In this document: positions 1 through 8,445 of the stretch, piece by piece | Position numbering within the stretch: position 1 is the stretch's first letter | Layout of the letters: each line of letters opens with the position of its first letter | NCBI GenBank assembly: GCA_047636495.1 | Contig: JBLILH010000013.1 | Coordinates: 1-64,000, forward strand | Reading direction: 5' to 3' | Length of the DNA stretch: 64,000 bases | Origin: Endobugula sp047636495 | GTDB taxonomy: Bacteria > Pseudomonadota > Gammaproteobacteria > Pseudomonadales > Cellvibrionaceae | Position numbers and translations under genes: made by a program | The notes under the pieces: model-generated | What the model saw: only the letters and a program-made list of their open reading frames with translations | The model's database searches: none | What the model was told of the DNA's origin: nothing

Positions 1-291
1 CCAGTAGATACCCCACCGTTTTTTCTACATGGGCTTAATGCGGTCTATCTGGAAGGTTTTGGGTGGTATAGAGTGGATGCTAGAGGCAATAAACCCGGTG
101 TGAGCGCTGAGTTTTGTCCCCCTATCGAAAAGCTGCCATATCCCATGGTGATGGGATATGGCAATGAAGGCGAAGCAGATTTACCCGAGATATGGGCAGA
201 ACCATTAGCGATTATTATTGATGCGCTTGAGCCAGGTAAAACCTTTCAAGACGTGGCGGATAACTTACCTGATGTGGCGCTTATTTCATAA
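1..291 (+). CDS. Transglutaminase-like domain protein, C-terminal part (5' end outside window)
   Basis: The frame is open from base 1 and ends with TAA at 289-291. The first residues read PPFFLHGLNAVYLEGFGW followed by VDARGN. A His then an Asp about 16 residues apart, in an HxxNxVYLxGxGWxxVD context, is the His-Asp half of a transglutaminase-like (papain-fold) catalytic triad. The Cys would lie upstream of the window. A GTG at 73 is an internal codon, not the start. Proteins of this fold are peptidases or amide-bond-forming enzymes; the substrate cannot be inferred. Confidence 0.75.
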   Translation, partial: PVDTPPFFLHGLNAVYLEGFGWYRVDARGNKPGVSAEFCPPIEKLPYPMVMGYGNEGEADLPEIWAEPLAIIIDALEPGKTFQDVADNLPDVALIS

Positions 292-308
292 ATGCGTCAT
301 GCCACACT

Positions 309-860
309 CTAAGGGCGTTTTAGGCTTGAGTCGTCGTTAGGTTGTATAATAGTGAGGTTTTGTTGATTGCGTAGATACACCAACAGCCATAGGCTCCCGG
401 CCATACAAATACTCAATAACAGTATCACCGCTTCTATGGCGGTATTATCGATCAACATAGCCACGCTGACGGGGGCTATGGCGGTCGTGATGATTCTGAT
501 GCCGTTAATGCGGCCGGTTATTGCGCCATAATGGCTATGGCCAAATAAATACAATGGAATCGACCCTTGCACGATATAGGTTAGGCCCTGCCCTAGCCCG
601 AAGAATATGGCGAACAACAGTACCGTATAACTGCTCACCGCCGCTAACAATAAAAAGAAGAAGCCGCACACCATAAGCATAATCGATATAGCGCCTAATA
701 ATATTGGGGTAATACGCCGCGCTAAAAATATATCCATCACCCGAGACACCACCTGAAATGGGGCAATTAAAGCAGACTGGAGCCAATTAACGCAAAAGCC
801 AGAATGATCAAAACGCACGTATATAATATTCTGACCTACTTTACCCATGGTATTAGCCAT
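309..860 (-). pseudogene. MFS transporter, C-terminal half only
   Basis: The reading frame encodes about five or six hydrophobic segments typical of the second half of a 12-TM major facilitator, including a SALIAPFQVVSRVMD stretch and a GLGQGL motif. Family members are about 400 residues, but only about 160 homologous residues remain. The first 20-30 residues after the nominal ATG are polar and do not look like a transporter. Upstream DNA (861-1154) holds no N-terminal half before the next gene begins. I read this as a 5'-truncated, non-functional gene. The substrate is unknown. Confidence 0.65.
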
Positions 861-1154
861 GCGGCGGCAGAGGGATTACATTCAAAAATTCAGACAGTGA
901 AATCAAATGCCCGAGGTTATCGCTCATTTTTTGGATGTAGAAACAGTATATTATTTTACTGCGGTGGTCTAGAAATGGCTCCATAGCGGTCACACAGATC
1001 TACGAAGAACCGCTTTAAATAAGATATAAATTTCCTGCGCACTGACTCATCTGATGCCAAATGAGAAAAAATACGCTTAGTTTCATAAATGCCACTCTCT
1101 TTTAATGTCGCATTAAATTTATTTTATGCTCTTTCAGCTCGTAAAATGAAAACG

Positions 1155-1577
1155 CTAACTAAAGATTTTACTCATTTTATAGTACGCTATACCTGATTTA
1201 TAAAATATCACGCTCTCTTTATTCATGCCAAATTTTTCATGAAATCCCGTGGCATTTTTCCGCGCATCACACCAAAAATAATGCGCACCCGACGTCTTTA
1301 CCTCTTCAATAATATGAGTAAGTAATAGACTGCCAACACCACAACGCTGAAAACTCGGTAAAGTCGCAAACTTTCTAAGCCTAACCTGCGTTTTATCTGA
1401 ATAGATAGAAGCAACACTGATTAACTGTTCTTGCGCGTAATACCCAAAATGTTGTGCATCATCATCGCCGTCAACACTAGAGAAACTCAATGGTTTGTCA
1501 GGCCACAATGCTTTTTGGCGCACGCAAAGCAAGGTGTCACCCAAAGGCACGGTTTTAACACTTCCTTTCAGTATCAT
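1155..1577 (-). CDS. GNAT family N-acetyltransferase
   Basis: This 140-residue protein has the GNAT fold core. A beta-strand RLRKFATLPSF runs into the acetyl-CoA-binding turn QRCGVGSLLL (the Q/R-x-x-G-x-G motif). A later strand and loop (HYFWCDARKNATGFHEKFG) is typical of the C-terminal acceptor side. Such enzymes move acetyl from acetyl-CoA to an amine on a small molecule or protein. It starts at ATG 1577 and is divergent from the exported repeat protein at 1706. The substrate cannot be read from the sequence. Confidence 0.85.
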   Translation of the reverse strand: MILKGSVKTVPLGDTLLCVRQKALWPDKPLSFSSVDGDDDAQHFGYYAQEQLISVASIYSDKTQVRLRKFATLPSFQRCGVGSLLLTHIIEEVKTSGAHYFWCDARKNATGFHEKFGMNKESVIFYKSGIAYYKMSKIFS

Positions 1578-1705
1578 AAAATACGTACCTTTGACGCTCG
1601 ATTATTGTGCTACGATAAACATGTACAGACGTTATAGCAATAATGTACAAGCGATTAACATTGCCGGAAACTACTGATTACTATCTACGATGGTCTGGAG
1701 AAATC

Positions 1706-2056
1706 ATGAACATAAGAACAATCAACACATTGTTCTCCGCTAGTTTACTGCTTATACTGCTTAGCTCTCACAGTGTCTCAGCAGAAGATAGTGCATGGAA
1801 AGACACAACGGAAAGCGCCAAAAAAGCAATAGAAGCTTCCAAGGAAACGGGAGTGAAAGCGTGGGAAGCCACTAAAGAAACTGGTGCTGGCGTTTGGGAA
1901 AAAACTAAATCTGTTGGTGAAGATGTAAAGGAAGGCACAAAAGACCTTGGCAAGGCAGTAAAAGAAGATGGCAAAGCGGTATGGGAAGATACCAAAAAAA
2001 CAAGCCAAGAAGCCTCCGTATCCTGGTGGCAACAAGTTAGAGATTTTTTTAATTAA
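1706..2056 (+). CDS. Small exported protein with amphipathic W/K/E/T repeats
   Basis: I chose ATG 1706 over an upstream in-frame ATG at 1643 because it has a GGAG about 6 bases upstream and begins a clean signal peptide (MNIRTINTLFSASLLLILL, cleavage near VSA|EDSAW). The mature part of about 90 residues consists of degenerate 11-residue-like repeats of the type AWEATKETG / VWEKTKSVG / DVKEGTKDLG. They are rich in Lys, Glu, Thr and Ala, with regular Trp. This composition resembles LEA-like or apolipoprotein-like amphipathic helices and the periplasmic YtxH-like proteins. A periplasmic, stress- or envelope-related role is only a guess. The C-terminus is WWQQVRDFFN. Confidence 0.8.
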   Translation: MNIRTINTLFSASLLLILLSSHSVSAEDSAWKDTTESAKKAIEASKETGVKAWEATKETGAGVWEKTKSVGEDVKEGTKDLGKAVKEDGKAVWEDTKKTSQEASVSWWQQVRDFFN

Positions 2057-2060
2057 CCCC

Positions 2061-2108
2061 AGATCTACCGATATGAAACGCTTTTTGACGTTTCATATCG
2101 GTAGATCT
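2061..2108. repeat. Perfect 20-bp inverted repeat between convergent genes
   Basis: Bases 2061-2080 and 2089-2108 are exact reverse complements, separated by an 8-base loop (CTTTTTGA). The hairpin lies between the stop codons of two convergent genes (2056 and 2110), so it probably ends transcription from both sides. Neither side has a good uridine tract directly after the stem. It may therefore act by another route or be a mobile palindromic repeat. Confidence 0.9.
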
Positions 2109-2109
2109 T

Positions 2110-3426
2110 CTAGCAATTTAACTTTTTAAGTAAGCGTAAAGCCAAAATCCATCCCGCAATACCCATCACTACAGAACCGATAAATAAACCCCAATACGCG
2201 CCTTTTGCACCGCCTATTTCTATTCCAAAATACACAAAAGGAATCGTTCCTACCGTGACCTTAAGAACATTGATGATGGTTGCATAGTGTGCAACGCCTA
2301 GATTGTTAAAGAGTGCATTAGTGGTAAAGGTTAAGCCATTAAAAATAAACATTAAACTAATACCCTTACAAAACAGAGACACCAATTCTTCAGCTTCATT
2401 TGAAGCATTAAATAATGAAACAATATAGGACTCGCCTACCCATAAAATGGCAGAAATCGTTAAACAATATATAAATACCAAGCGAATTGATTCGTGCAAA
2501 GTAGCGCGTACTCGCCTTAACTTATTGGCACCGAAGTTTTGCCCCGCTATAGGGCCAACCACCGCAGAAAGTGCAAATAACCCCGCGAAAGCGACAGGCT
2601 GCAGACGACTTACAATCGCGTTACCTGCAACGGTATTATCGCCGAATTGGGCTAAAGTATAGGTTACATATGCCACCCCTATAGGCGTAGCTAGATTAGT
2701 CAATACCGCTGGGATTGCCACTCTTAGATATGCCGTAAACTGTCCTACGTAACGAGACATAACAAAGGCACCTAATAAACGATATCGGTAGACAATGATA
2801 TAAATCGCGAAAGCCAGCATAGCTACACGACTCAGTACTGTGGCGATAGCCGCTCCGTCTACACCCATACCGAAGCCAAAAATAAAAATAGGATCTAAAA
2901 CAATATTGACGATGCCACCCATTACGGTTAGCCACATAGCCTCTTTTGCGTCACCTCTTGCTCGTAATACACCACCTGCCGACATCACTAAAGCCAAAAT
3001 CGGCGTACTGGGGTTAATAATGTGTAAATACTGTGTAGCAAAAATTAAGGCCTGACCACTTGCCCCTAAAAATTCCAACAGGTGGGGTAGCCCGAGAAAA
3101 ATAAGAAAAGATATAGGCATCGTGAGTATCATTGCGGAGACAAAAGAATATGTTATAACCTCGCGTGAGGCGCACATATCTCCTGACCCCAGAGCCCTCG
3201 ACACTAAAGCACTGCAAGCTATCGCTAAGCCTATATTAAGAGATACAGTAAAAAAAATAACCGATCCTGCAAAGCCCAGAGCGGCTATTATTTCAATCTC
3301 ACCGAGTAAGCTAAGGAAGTAGATATCGACTAGATCAGACAGAAATATCACTATCAAACCAGTGGTAGCGGATGCTGTCATCACTAATAAATGTTGATTA
3401 ATAGAACCTTGTGTATATTTTGCCAT
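2110..3426 (-). CDS. MATE family multidrug/cation exporter
   Basis: The product is 438 residues with about 12 hydrophobic segments and two similar halves, the usual MATE length. Characteristic stretches are DLVDIYFLSLLG near residue 30, GAAIATVLSRV in the middle and GPIAGQNFGANKLRRV after the sixth segment. MATE proteins sit in the inner membrane and use Na+ or H+ gradients to expel drugs and other organic cations. The start is ATG 3426. It is monocistronic and convergent with the small exported protein. The NorM versus DinF subgroup cannot be settled by eye. Confidence 0.9.
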   Translation of the reverse strand: MAKYTQGSINQHLLVMTASATTGLIVIFLSDLVDIYFLSLLGEIEIIAALGFAGSVIFFTVSLNIGLAIACSALVSRALGSGDMCASREVITYSFVSAMILTMPISFLIFLGLPHLLEFLGASGQALIFATQYLHIINPSTPILALVMSAGGVLRARGDAKEAMWLTVMGGIVNIVLDPIFIFGFGMGVDGAAIATVLSRVAMLAFAIYIIVYRYRLLGAFVMSRYVGQFTAYLRVAIPAVLTNLATPIGVAYVTYTLAQFGDNTVAGNAIVSRLQPVAFAGLFALSAVVGPIAGQNFGANKLRRVRATLHESIRLVFIYCLTISAILWVGESYIVSLFNASNEAEELVSLFCKGISLMFIFNGLTFTTNALFNNLGVAHYATIINVLKVTVGTIPFVYFGIEIGGAKGAYWGLFIGSVVMGIAGWILALRLLKKLNC

Positions 3427-3570
3427 TGGAGCGATTACATCTAATTGAGTGAGCTGAGGTGTAAAATAGGGGGATTTTATACTACGCTTAACCTATAATG
3501 TTGTTTTTATTGTTTTGTCTATAATTACCTTTATCTTACCGGCTTGCTTACTTTAGCAACATCATGTCCT

Positions 3571-4692
3571 ATGAATCAGTTTTCTATTACACCCGAAAAT
3601 TACCAAGATCAACTTGATACAAAAATGGCTAGACTTACGCAGCAACTAGCCGTTATCAATCAAGACTCTCTTCCTGACATCGAAGTGTTTGAGTCACCTA
3701 AGACTCATTACCGCATGCGAGCCGAGTTTAAAGTATGGCATGAGGGTGATAAAACACATTATGCAATGTCTGACAAAGAGACTAAAAAGCCTGTCTTTAT
3801 CACCGACTTTGCAGTTGCCGCGAAAAACATTAATACGTTAATGCCATTGCTGATGGCCGAGATTAATCACTGTGAAATATTACGTAAAAAGCTATTTCAG
3901 ATTGAGTTTTTAACAACGCTCTCACATGATATGTTAGTAACGTTTATTTATCACCGTCCGTTATCAGAGGTCTGGGTCGAAAGAGCGTCTATCATTAAAG
4001 AAAAGTTCGCAATTAATATCACTGGTCGTAGTCGTAAACAAAAAATGGTTTTAGGCCGAGACCATGTTAACGAAGAATTAAAGGTTAACGATAACACTTA
4101 CTTGTATCAGCAAAACGAAGGTAGCTTTACGCAACCTAATGCGCAAGTATGTGAGAAGATGTTGTCGTGGGCTGTGAACAATAGTCGCCCGTCTGACGAG
4201 AAAAATAAATGCGATTTACTGGAGCTTTACTGCGGTAATGGCAATTTCACTTTACCTTTAGCACAAAATTTTCACCGTGTAATAGCGACTGAGATTGCAA
4301 AATCGTCGGTCAACTCTGCACAGGAAAATATTCGCCTTAACAATATTGATAATGTCACTATATTACGAATGTCGAGTGAAGACTTTGCTGATGCCATGGA
4401 CAAGGTAAGACCGTTTAGGCGTTTAAAAGAAATTGATTTAGATAGCTACAATTTTTCTACCGTATTGGTTGACCCTCCAAGAGCAGGTTTAGATGATCAT
4501 ACTTTAGGTGTCATTCAACAATTTGATACCATCATTTACGTTTCATGTAACCCAGCAACGTTAGTCGATAATTTGCAAAAGCTATATATCACCCATAACA
4601 TAACATCGCTTGCAGCTTTTGATCAATTTCCTTACACCGATCATCTAGAAGCGGCAGTAATATTGAAAAAAAAGTTCTTTAGAAAAAATTAG
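3571..4692 (+). CDS. trmA: tRNA (uracil-54-C5)-methyltransferase
   Basis: TrmA makes the conserved m5U54 (ribothymidine) in the T-loop of tRNAs, using S-adenosylmethionine. I start it at ATG 3571 (MNQFSITPENY, 373 residues); the longer frame from TTG 3544 adds nothing conserved. Visible motifs are the SAM-binding LLELYCGNGNFTLPLA, VDPPRAGL, the catalytic-Cys strand IIYVSCNPATL, and DHLEAAVIL near the end with the general-base Glu. Length and motif order are those of E. coli TrmA. Its stop overlaps the stop of the convergent solute-binding gene by 3 bases. Confidence 0.95.
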   Translation: MNQFSITPENYQDQLDTKMARLTQQLAVINQDSLPDIEVFESPKTHYRMRAEFKVWHEGDKTHYAMSDKETKKPVFITDFAVAAKNINTLMPLLMAEINHCEILRKKLFQIEFLTTLSHDMLVTFIYHRPLSEVWVERASIIKEKFAINITGRSRKQKMVLGRDHVNEELKVNDNTYLYQQNEGSFTQPNAQVCEKMLSWAVNNSRPSDEKNKCDLLELYCGNGNFTLPLAQNFHRVIATEIAKSSVNSAQENIRLNNIDNVTILRMSSEDFADAMDKVRPFRRLKEIDLDSYNFSTVLVDPPRAGLDDHTLGVIQQFDTIIYVSCNPATLVDNLQKLYITHNITSLAAFDQFPYTDHLEAAVILKKKFFRKN

Positions 4693-5450
4693 TCTCCGTA
4701 TATTATTTTCTCTATTAGGCCTTCTTTTTTAAGATCAGCAATAATTTCATTTATTTTTGGAATTAAGTCTCTAGCGGATGTTTTTTTAGAAAATGCAATA
4801 TAGTTATCATCTTCTGCAATTGGTTTTTTCATTGACACGATGTTGCGGTTTTTGAAGTATTTTTTGATTAATGCTGTGCCAACTACTTTATTGGCAATCA
4901 CAACATCGACTCTCCCTCCGGCAAGCATTCTTAATAATTGGGTGATATTCTTTCCCTTAACCTCTATAATTTTTTTATCTATAATAGCTTGATCTATGTC
5001 TTTTGAGTAAGAATAACCACTCGCAATACCCATTGTGTAAGGAGAAAAATCATCTACAGTTTCCCATTCCAAACCGTTAGGAAAGTAGTTTTTTGAATAC
5101 CACACTAGATCTAAAGATGAAAACAAAGGGTCAGTAAAATCCATTATTACTTCACGTTTTTCGGTTTTATAGAGCAGAGGAATCGCGTCTGCTTTACCTA
5201 GCTCCACCGAGTTCAGAGCGCGTTTCCATGGCACTAAAGGTATTTTGACAGTAACATTGTCAATACGCTTGAAGATAGCCTGTATTAATTCGGTACCAAT
5301 ACCCTCCGTTGACTCACTGCCCTCTACACCCAAAATAAAGGGAGGCCAAGGGTCGGTAGGAAACAGAAGTATCCGGTCTGCTGATGCGATCCCGGAGAGT
5401 AATAAGCAGACAAGTACGAGTAAGCTAGAAAAAAAATTATTGTTTTTCAT
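4689..5450 (-). CDS. Periplasmic solute-binding protein, SBP_bac_3-like
   Basis: ATG 5450 gives MKNNNFF plus a hydrophobic signal peptide ending near GIASA|DRILLF. A slightly longer frame starts at TTG 5468. The mature protein of about 230 residues begins with the family's WPPF strand and contains GTELIQAIFKR, PWKRAL, MDFTDPLF and a late GGRVDVVIAN segment. Together these are typical of family 3 extracellular amino-acid-binding proteins. No ABC permease or ATPase gene is adjacent. Unaccompanied proteins of this kind are common in marine gammaproteobacteria and may be sensory or orphan. The ligand is unknown. Confidence 0.85.
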   Translation of the reverse strand: MKNNNFFSSLLVLVCLLLSGIASADRILLFPTDPWPPFILGVEGSESTEGIGTELIQAIFKRIDNVTVKIPLVPWKRALNSVELGKADAIPLLYKTEKREVIMDFTDPLFSSLDLVWYSKNYFPNGLEWETVDDFSPYTMGIASGYSYSKDIDQAIIDKKIIEVKGKNITQLLRMLAGGRVDVVIANKVVGTALIKKYFKNRNIVSMKKPIAEDDNYIAFSKKTSARDLIPKINEIIADLKKEGLIEKIIYGD

Positions 5451-5617
5451 AAAATAAAAGCTCAACAAAAATATTAGTACTTTTTACCGGTTGATCCTGA
5501 ATACATAAACATATAGTTGAATACAGGATAGAACAAATCCTCACAATGTCTACTAATATGAGTCCATATACTCAGAATGAACAGGACATTAATGCGGTGA
5601 CGGATGTAATTGGTCGG

Positions 5618-6250
5618 TTACTCTAAGAATTGCTGTAAGCAAGCTACTATTTGACGCTGAACCTCGGATAAAGGCTGGGATGCATCGACGATACCGTAAC
5701 GCTGTGGATGAGCGCTAGCACGCGCTAAATAAGATTGTCGTACCCGCTCAAAAAAATCAACGCGCTCATTTTCAAAGCGATCTAACTCGCCCCGCTGCCC
5801 TGCACGCGCCAACCCAAAGGACACATCAATATCTAACAGTAAAGTTAGATCTGGTCTTACGTTGCCTTGTATTTTCTGCTCTAGCAACTCTATTAGCTGT
5901 ATATCAAGACCGCGCCCTCCGCCTTGGTATGCGTACGTGGCATCAGTGAAACGGTCACATAATACCCATTGACCTTGCTTTAATGCAGGTAATATAACCG
6001 TTTGTAAATGTTGTGCACGAGCCGCAAACACGAGTAGCAGCTCGGCTGTTTCGTCCATTTTTTCATCGCGATTATTGAGTAATAGATCACGAATTTCTTC
6101 GGCGAGAGGCGTCCCTCCTGGTTCGCGTGTGGTAATTATGTCTATGCCCTGTTTTTTTAAGTAAGATTGAATAAACGCAACATTAGTGCTTTTACCCACG
6201 CCTTCAGTACCTTCTATGGTTAAAAACTTACCTTGGGTTCGTGTGTTCAT
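5618..6250 (-). CDS. tmk: Thymidylate kinase
   Basis: This enzyme phosphorylates dTMP to dTDP with ATP. ATG 6250 gives MNTRTQGKF and 210 residues; a TTG at 6262 is the only upstream alternative. Motifs are the P-loop EGTEGVGKST near residue 17, TREPGGTPLAEEIR, the DRF motif in LCDRFTDATYAYQGGGRG, and the LID region following. It is the last gene of the fab-pabC-mltG-tmk run. In related genomes holB, pilZ and tatD follow directly, but here the run ends and a solute-binding protein gene lies beyond. Confidence 0.96.
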   Translation of the reverse strand: MNTRTQGKFLTIEGTEGVGKSTNVAFIQSYLKKQGIDIITTREPGGTPLAEEIRDLLLNNRDEKMDETAELLLVFAARAQHLQTVILPALKQGQWVLCDRFTDATYAYQGGGRGLDIQLIELLEQKIQGNVRPDLTLLLDIDVSFGLARAGQRGELDRFENERVDFFERVRQSYLARASAHPQRYGIVDASQPLSEVQRQIVACLQQFLE

Positions 6251-6298
6251 TATATCAACCAAATGGATTTATTTATTATTGCTAAGCTAACAGCGTAT

Positions 6299-7345
6299 TT
6301 ATTGTGGTGCTGATTGGTACTTTTGGCGGCGCTGCTCTATCTGATATTTACGCACGGCTTTATTATGATCCGTAAGAGTGACAGAAAATTGATGACTACC
6401 ATCACCCTTAGCCACAAAGAACAAACTTTTTCCTGGTTTAGGATGAAGTGCAGCATAAATAGCCTGGAGACCCGGCATAGCGATAGGAGTGGGTGGAAGA
6501 CCGTTTATTACGTAAGTGTTATAAGCTGTTTTCTGCCGAAGGTGCTTACGGCGGATATTACCTTTATATTCTCGCCCTAGACCATAAATAATAGTGGGGT
6601 CAGTTTGTAATCGCATACCTTTTTGTAAACGCCGAACAAACACACCCGCTATTTCTGGTCGTTCGTAGGCAACGCCTGTTTCTTTTTCAATAATCGAGGC
6701 CATAATCAGAGCCTCGTAAGCATTCTTATAAGGTAAATTTTCCGCTTTGTTCGCCCACTCATTTTCTAGTACCATCACCATGCGTTTATATGCTTGCTGC
6801 AAAATATCTATATCACTCATACCACTCACAAATTGATAAGTATCGGGGAAAAACCAACCTTCTGGGTGGGCAACATCAATGGCTAAAGTTTGTAGTAGTT
6901 TGGTATGACTATCGCCTTGGGTTAACACATGCTGCAATTTTTTGTTATCGTGTAATACGCTAATAAATTCGTCGAACGTTTTTCCTTCGACTAGCGTCAC
7001 CTTATATCGAACAACAGCGTCTGACTGTAATAAGGTTAACAGCGCTTGATGATCACTGTCCGCTGCTAATAAATATTCGCCAACTTTCACTTTCGTTTGC
7101 TTAGTAGCACGCGCATAAAAAATAAACAGTCGCGCCGATGACAGGATATCGTCGGACTCTAATTGATAAGCCAATTTCCCTAAGGTATCCCCTTTTTTCA
7201 CCACAATAATGGTATTGCCACCCATATTAAGCGGTGTTGCTATCCATCGGTTAGTGAGCACTACTGCGATAGCGGAAAGGATCATCAGTACGGTGATCAT
7301 GCTGCCGATTAATGCAATGATTTTGGTGGTATTCAATGTAGGCAT
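6299..7345 (-). CDS. mltG: Endolytic murein transglycosylase
   Basis: MltG cleaves nascent glycan strands in the periplasm and sets their length. I start it at ATG 7345 (MPTLNTTKIIALIGS, 348 residues). The much longer open frame (to 7555) runs back through pabC and is not coding. One N-terminal membrane segment is followed by a LysM-like region (VKKGDTLGKLAYQL) and the YceG domain. The catalytic Glu is in ASIIEKETGVAYERPEIAG, and TYVINGLPPTPIAMPG follows. It sits 48 bases before tmk and 68 bases after pabC, in the conserved order. Confidence 0.95.
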   Translation of the reverse strand: MPTLNTTKIIALIGSMITVLMILSAIAVVLTNRWIATPLNMGGNTIIVVKKGDTLGKLAYQLESDDILSSARLFIFYARATKQTKVKVGEYLLAADSDHQALLTLLQSDAVVRYKVTLVEGKTFDEFISVLHDNKKLQHVLTQGDSHTKLLQTLAIDVAHPEGWFFPDTYQFVSGMSDIDILQQAYKRMVMVLENEWANKAENLPYKNAYEALIMASIIEKETGVAYERPEIAGVFVRRLQKGMRLQTDPTIIYGLGREYKGNIRRKHLRQKTAYNTYVINGLPPTPIAMPGLQAIYAALHPKPGKSLFFVAKGDGSHQFSVTLTDHNKAVRKYQIEQRRQKYQSAPQ

Positions 7346-7413
7346 AAGGTGACGTTTACTTCTATAAATGATGGTGTAGTGTCTGTTGATTACTCGTATT
7401 TGTACATTGCGAT

Positions 7414-8358
7414 TTATGGTGCATAAGAAGACATAAAATAGGACAACGAAGGTGATGATGATTGGCTGCCAAGAATATCTTCTACTCGCCAGCGAGTCAT
7501 CTCTTGCTGTAACTGTTGCGTGACTGTGCCGACACGCCAGTGTCGCGCCTCGCATTCAGTCACCGGCCAAATCCCGCTGATACTGTTGCTTAAAAAGACT
7601 TCATCGCTTTGCTCAAGTGCTATTACCGACACCTCAATTTCATGCACTGATATACCCAAATGACGAGCACGCTCAATAATGGCCCTACGCATAATACCGG
7701 CAACACCACACTGATCTAAGCGCGGGGTTAGTAATTTACGGCCTTTCACCATAAACACGTTACGCGCTGTTGCTTCGATAAGCCATCCATCGTTATCCAG
7801 TATAAGCCCCTCTTGAACATCTAAGGCCTGGCGCTCTCTACTGGCCAATACGTACGGTAGTTGATTGAGTGACTTAATACCCGCCAGTGTTTGTGACGTC
7901 GGTAAGCGCTCTCGGCAATAATGCACAGCAACGCCTTGCTGAGAGAAACGCCCGTTCTTGTCAAAAAAATCAGCTGACAGAGGTTTATATACTGTAATCA
8001 AGGTGGGCCGGGCATTATTATCAGGCATATAGCCGCTCTGGCTTTGACCACGGGTGACCATTAGCTTCCAAACACCCTTGTATGTTTCCTCACTGGTAGA
8101 TTGAGCGTTTTGCTGACGTTCACTAATAGCCTCTAACGAAGTGAGCATGTGCTGATATAGTGAAGGGGGGTCTACGACAATATGGAGTCGCTCAAGGCCT
8201 ACTATTAAGCGCTGGTAATGATACTCCCACAAATCAACATCGGTGTTGCTCACCAGCATTGTTTCAAAGACACCATCGCCAAATGCCAAGCCCCTATCTG
8301 TGACAGGAATACTGTCCTGTCGTTGGCTGTTGACGAGAATAATAGTTGAAGAATTCAT
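7414..8358 (-). CDS. pabC: Aminodeoxychorismate lyase
   Basis: PabC is a PLP enzyme that removes pyruvate from 4-amino-4-deoxychorismate to give p-aminobenzoate for folate. ATG 8358 gives MNSSTIILVNSQ and 314 residues. The class IV aminotransferase signature is clear: VTDRGLAFGDGVFETM near the N-terminus, the PLP-lysine segment LAGIKSLNQLPYVLA, and ATARNVFMVKG. The C-terminal tail after SGIWPVTECEARHW is a little long. pabB, which acts just before it in the pathway, lies at 47.5 kb in this window. Confidence 0.94.
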   Translation of the reverse strand: MNSSTIILVNSQRQDSIPVTDRGLAFGDGVFETMLVSNTDVDLWEYHYQRLIVGLERLHIVVDPPSLYQHMLTSLEAISERQQNAQSTSEETYKGVWKLMVTRGQSQSGYMPDNNARPTLITVYKPLSADFFDKNGRFSQQGVAVHYCRERLPTSQTLAGIKSLNQLPYVLASRERQALDVQEGLILDNDGWLIEATARNVFMVKGRKLLTPRLDQCGVAGIMRRAIIERARHLGISVHEIEVSVIALEQSDEVFLSNSISGIWPVTECEARHWRVGTVTQQLQQEMTRWRVEDILGSQSSSPSLSYFMSSYAP

Positions 8359-8445
8359 AATATAGAATTGTAAACAAAAACGGCGAAAGTTGTCACACTT
8401 CGCCATTTAAATAACACAGAATATAAGAATATTTTTTCTGGGATA

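Noticed and set aside
5546..5626. 26-codon plus-strand ORF MSTNMSPYTQNEQDINAV...
   Set aside because: It faintly resembles the start of a DegT-type aminotransferase, but is too short and overlaps the tmk stop; not supportable.
7346..7555. N-terminal extension of mltG
   Set aside because: It overlaps pabC; MltG begins with its own membrane segment at 7345.
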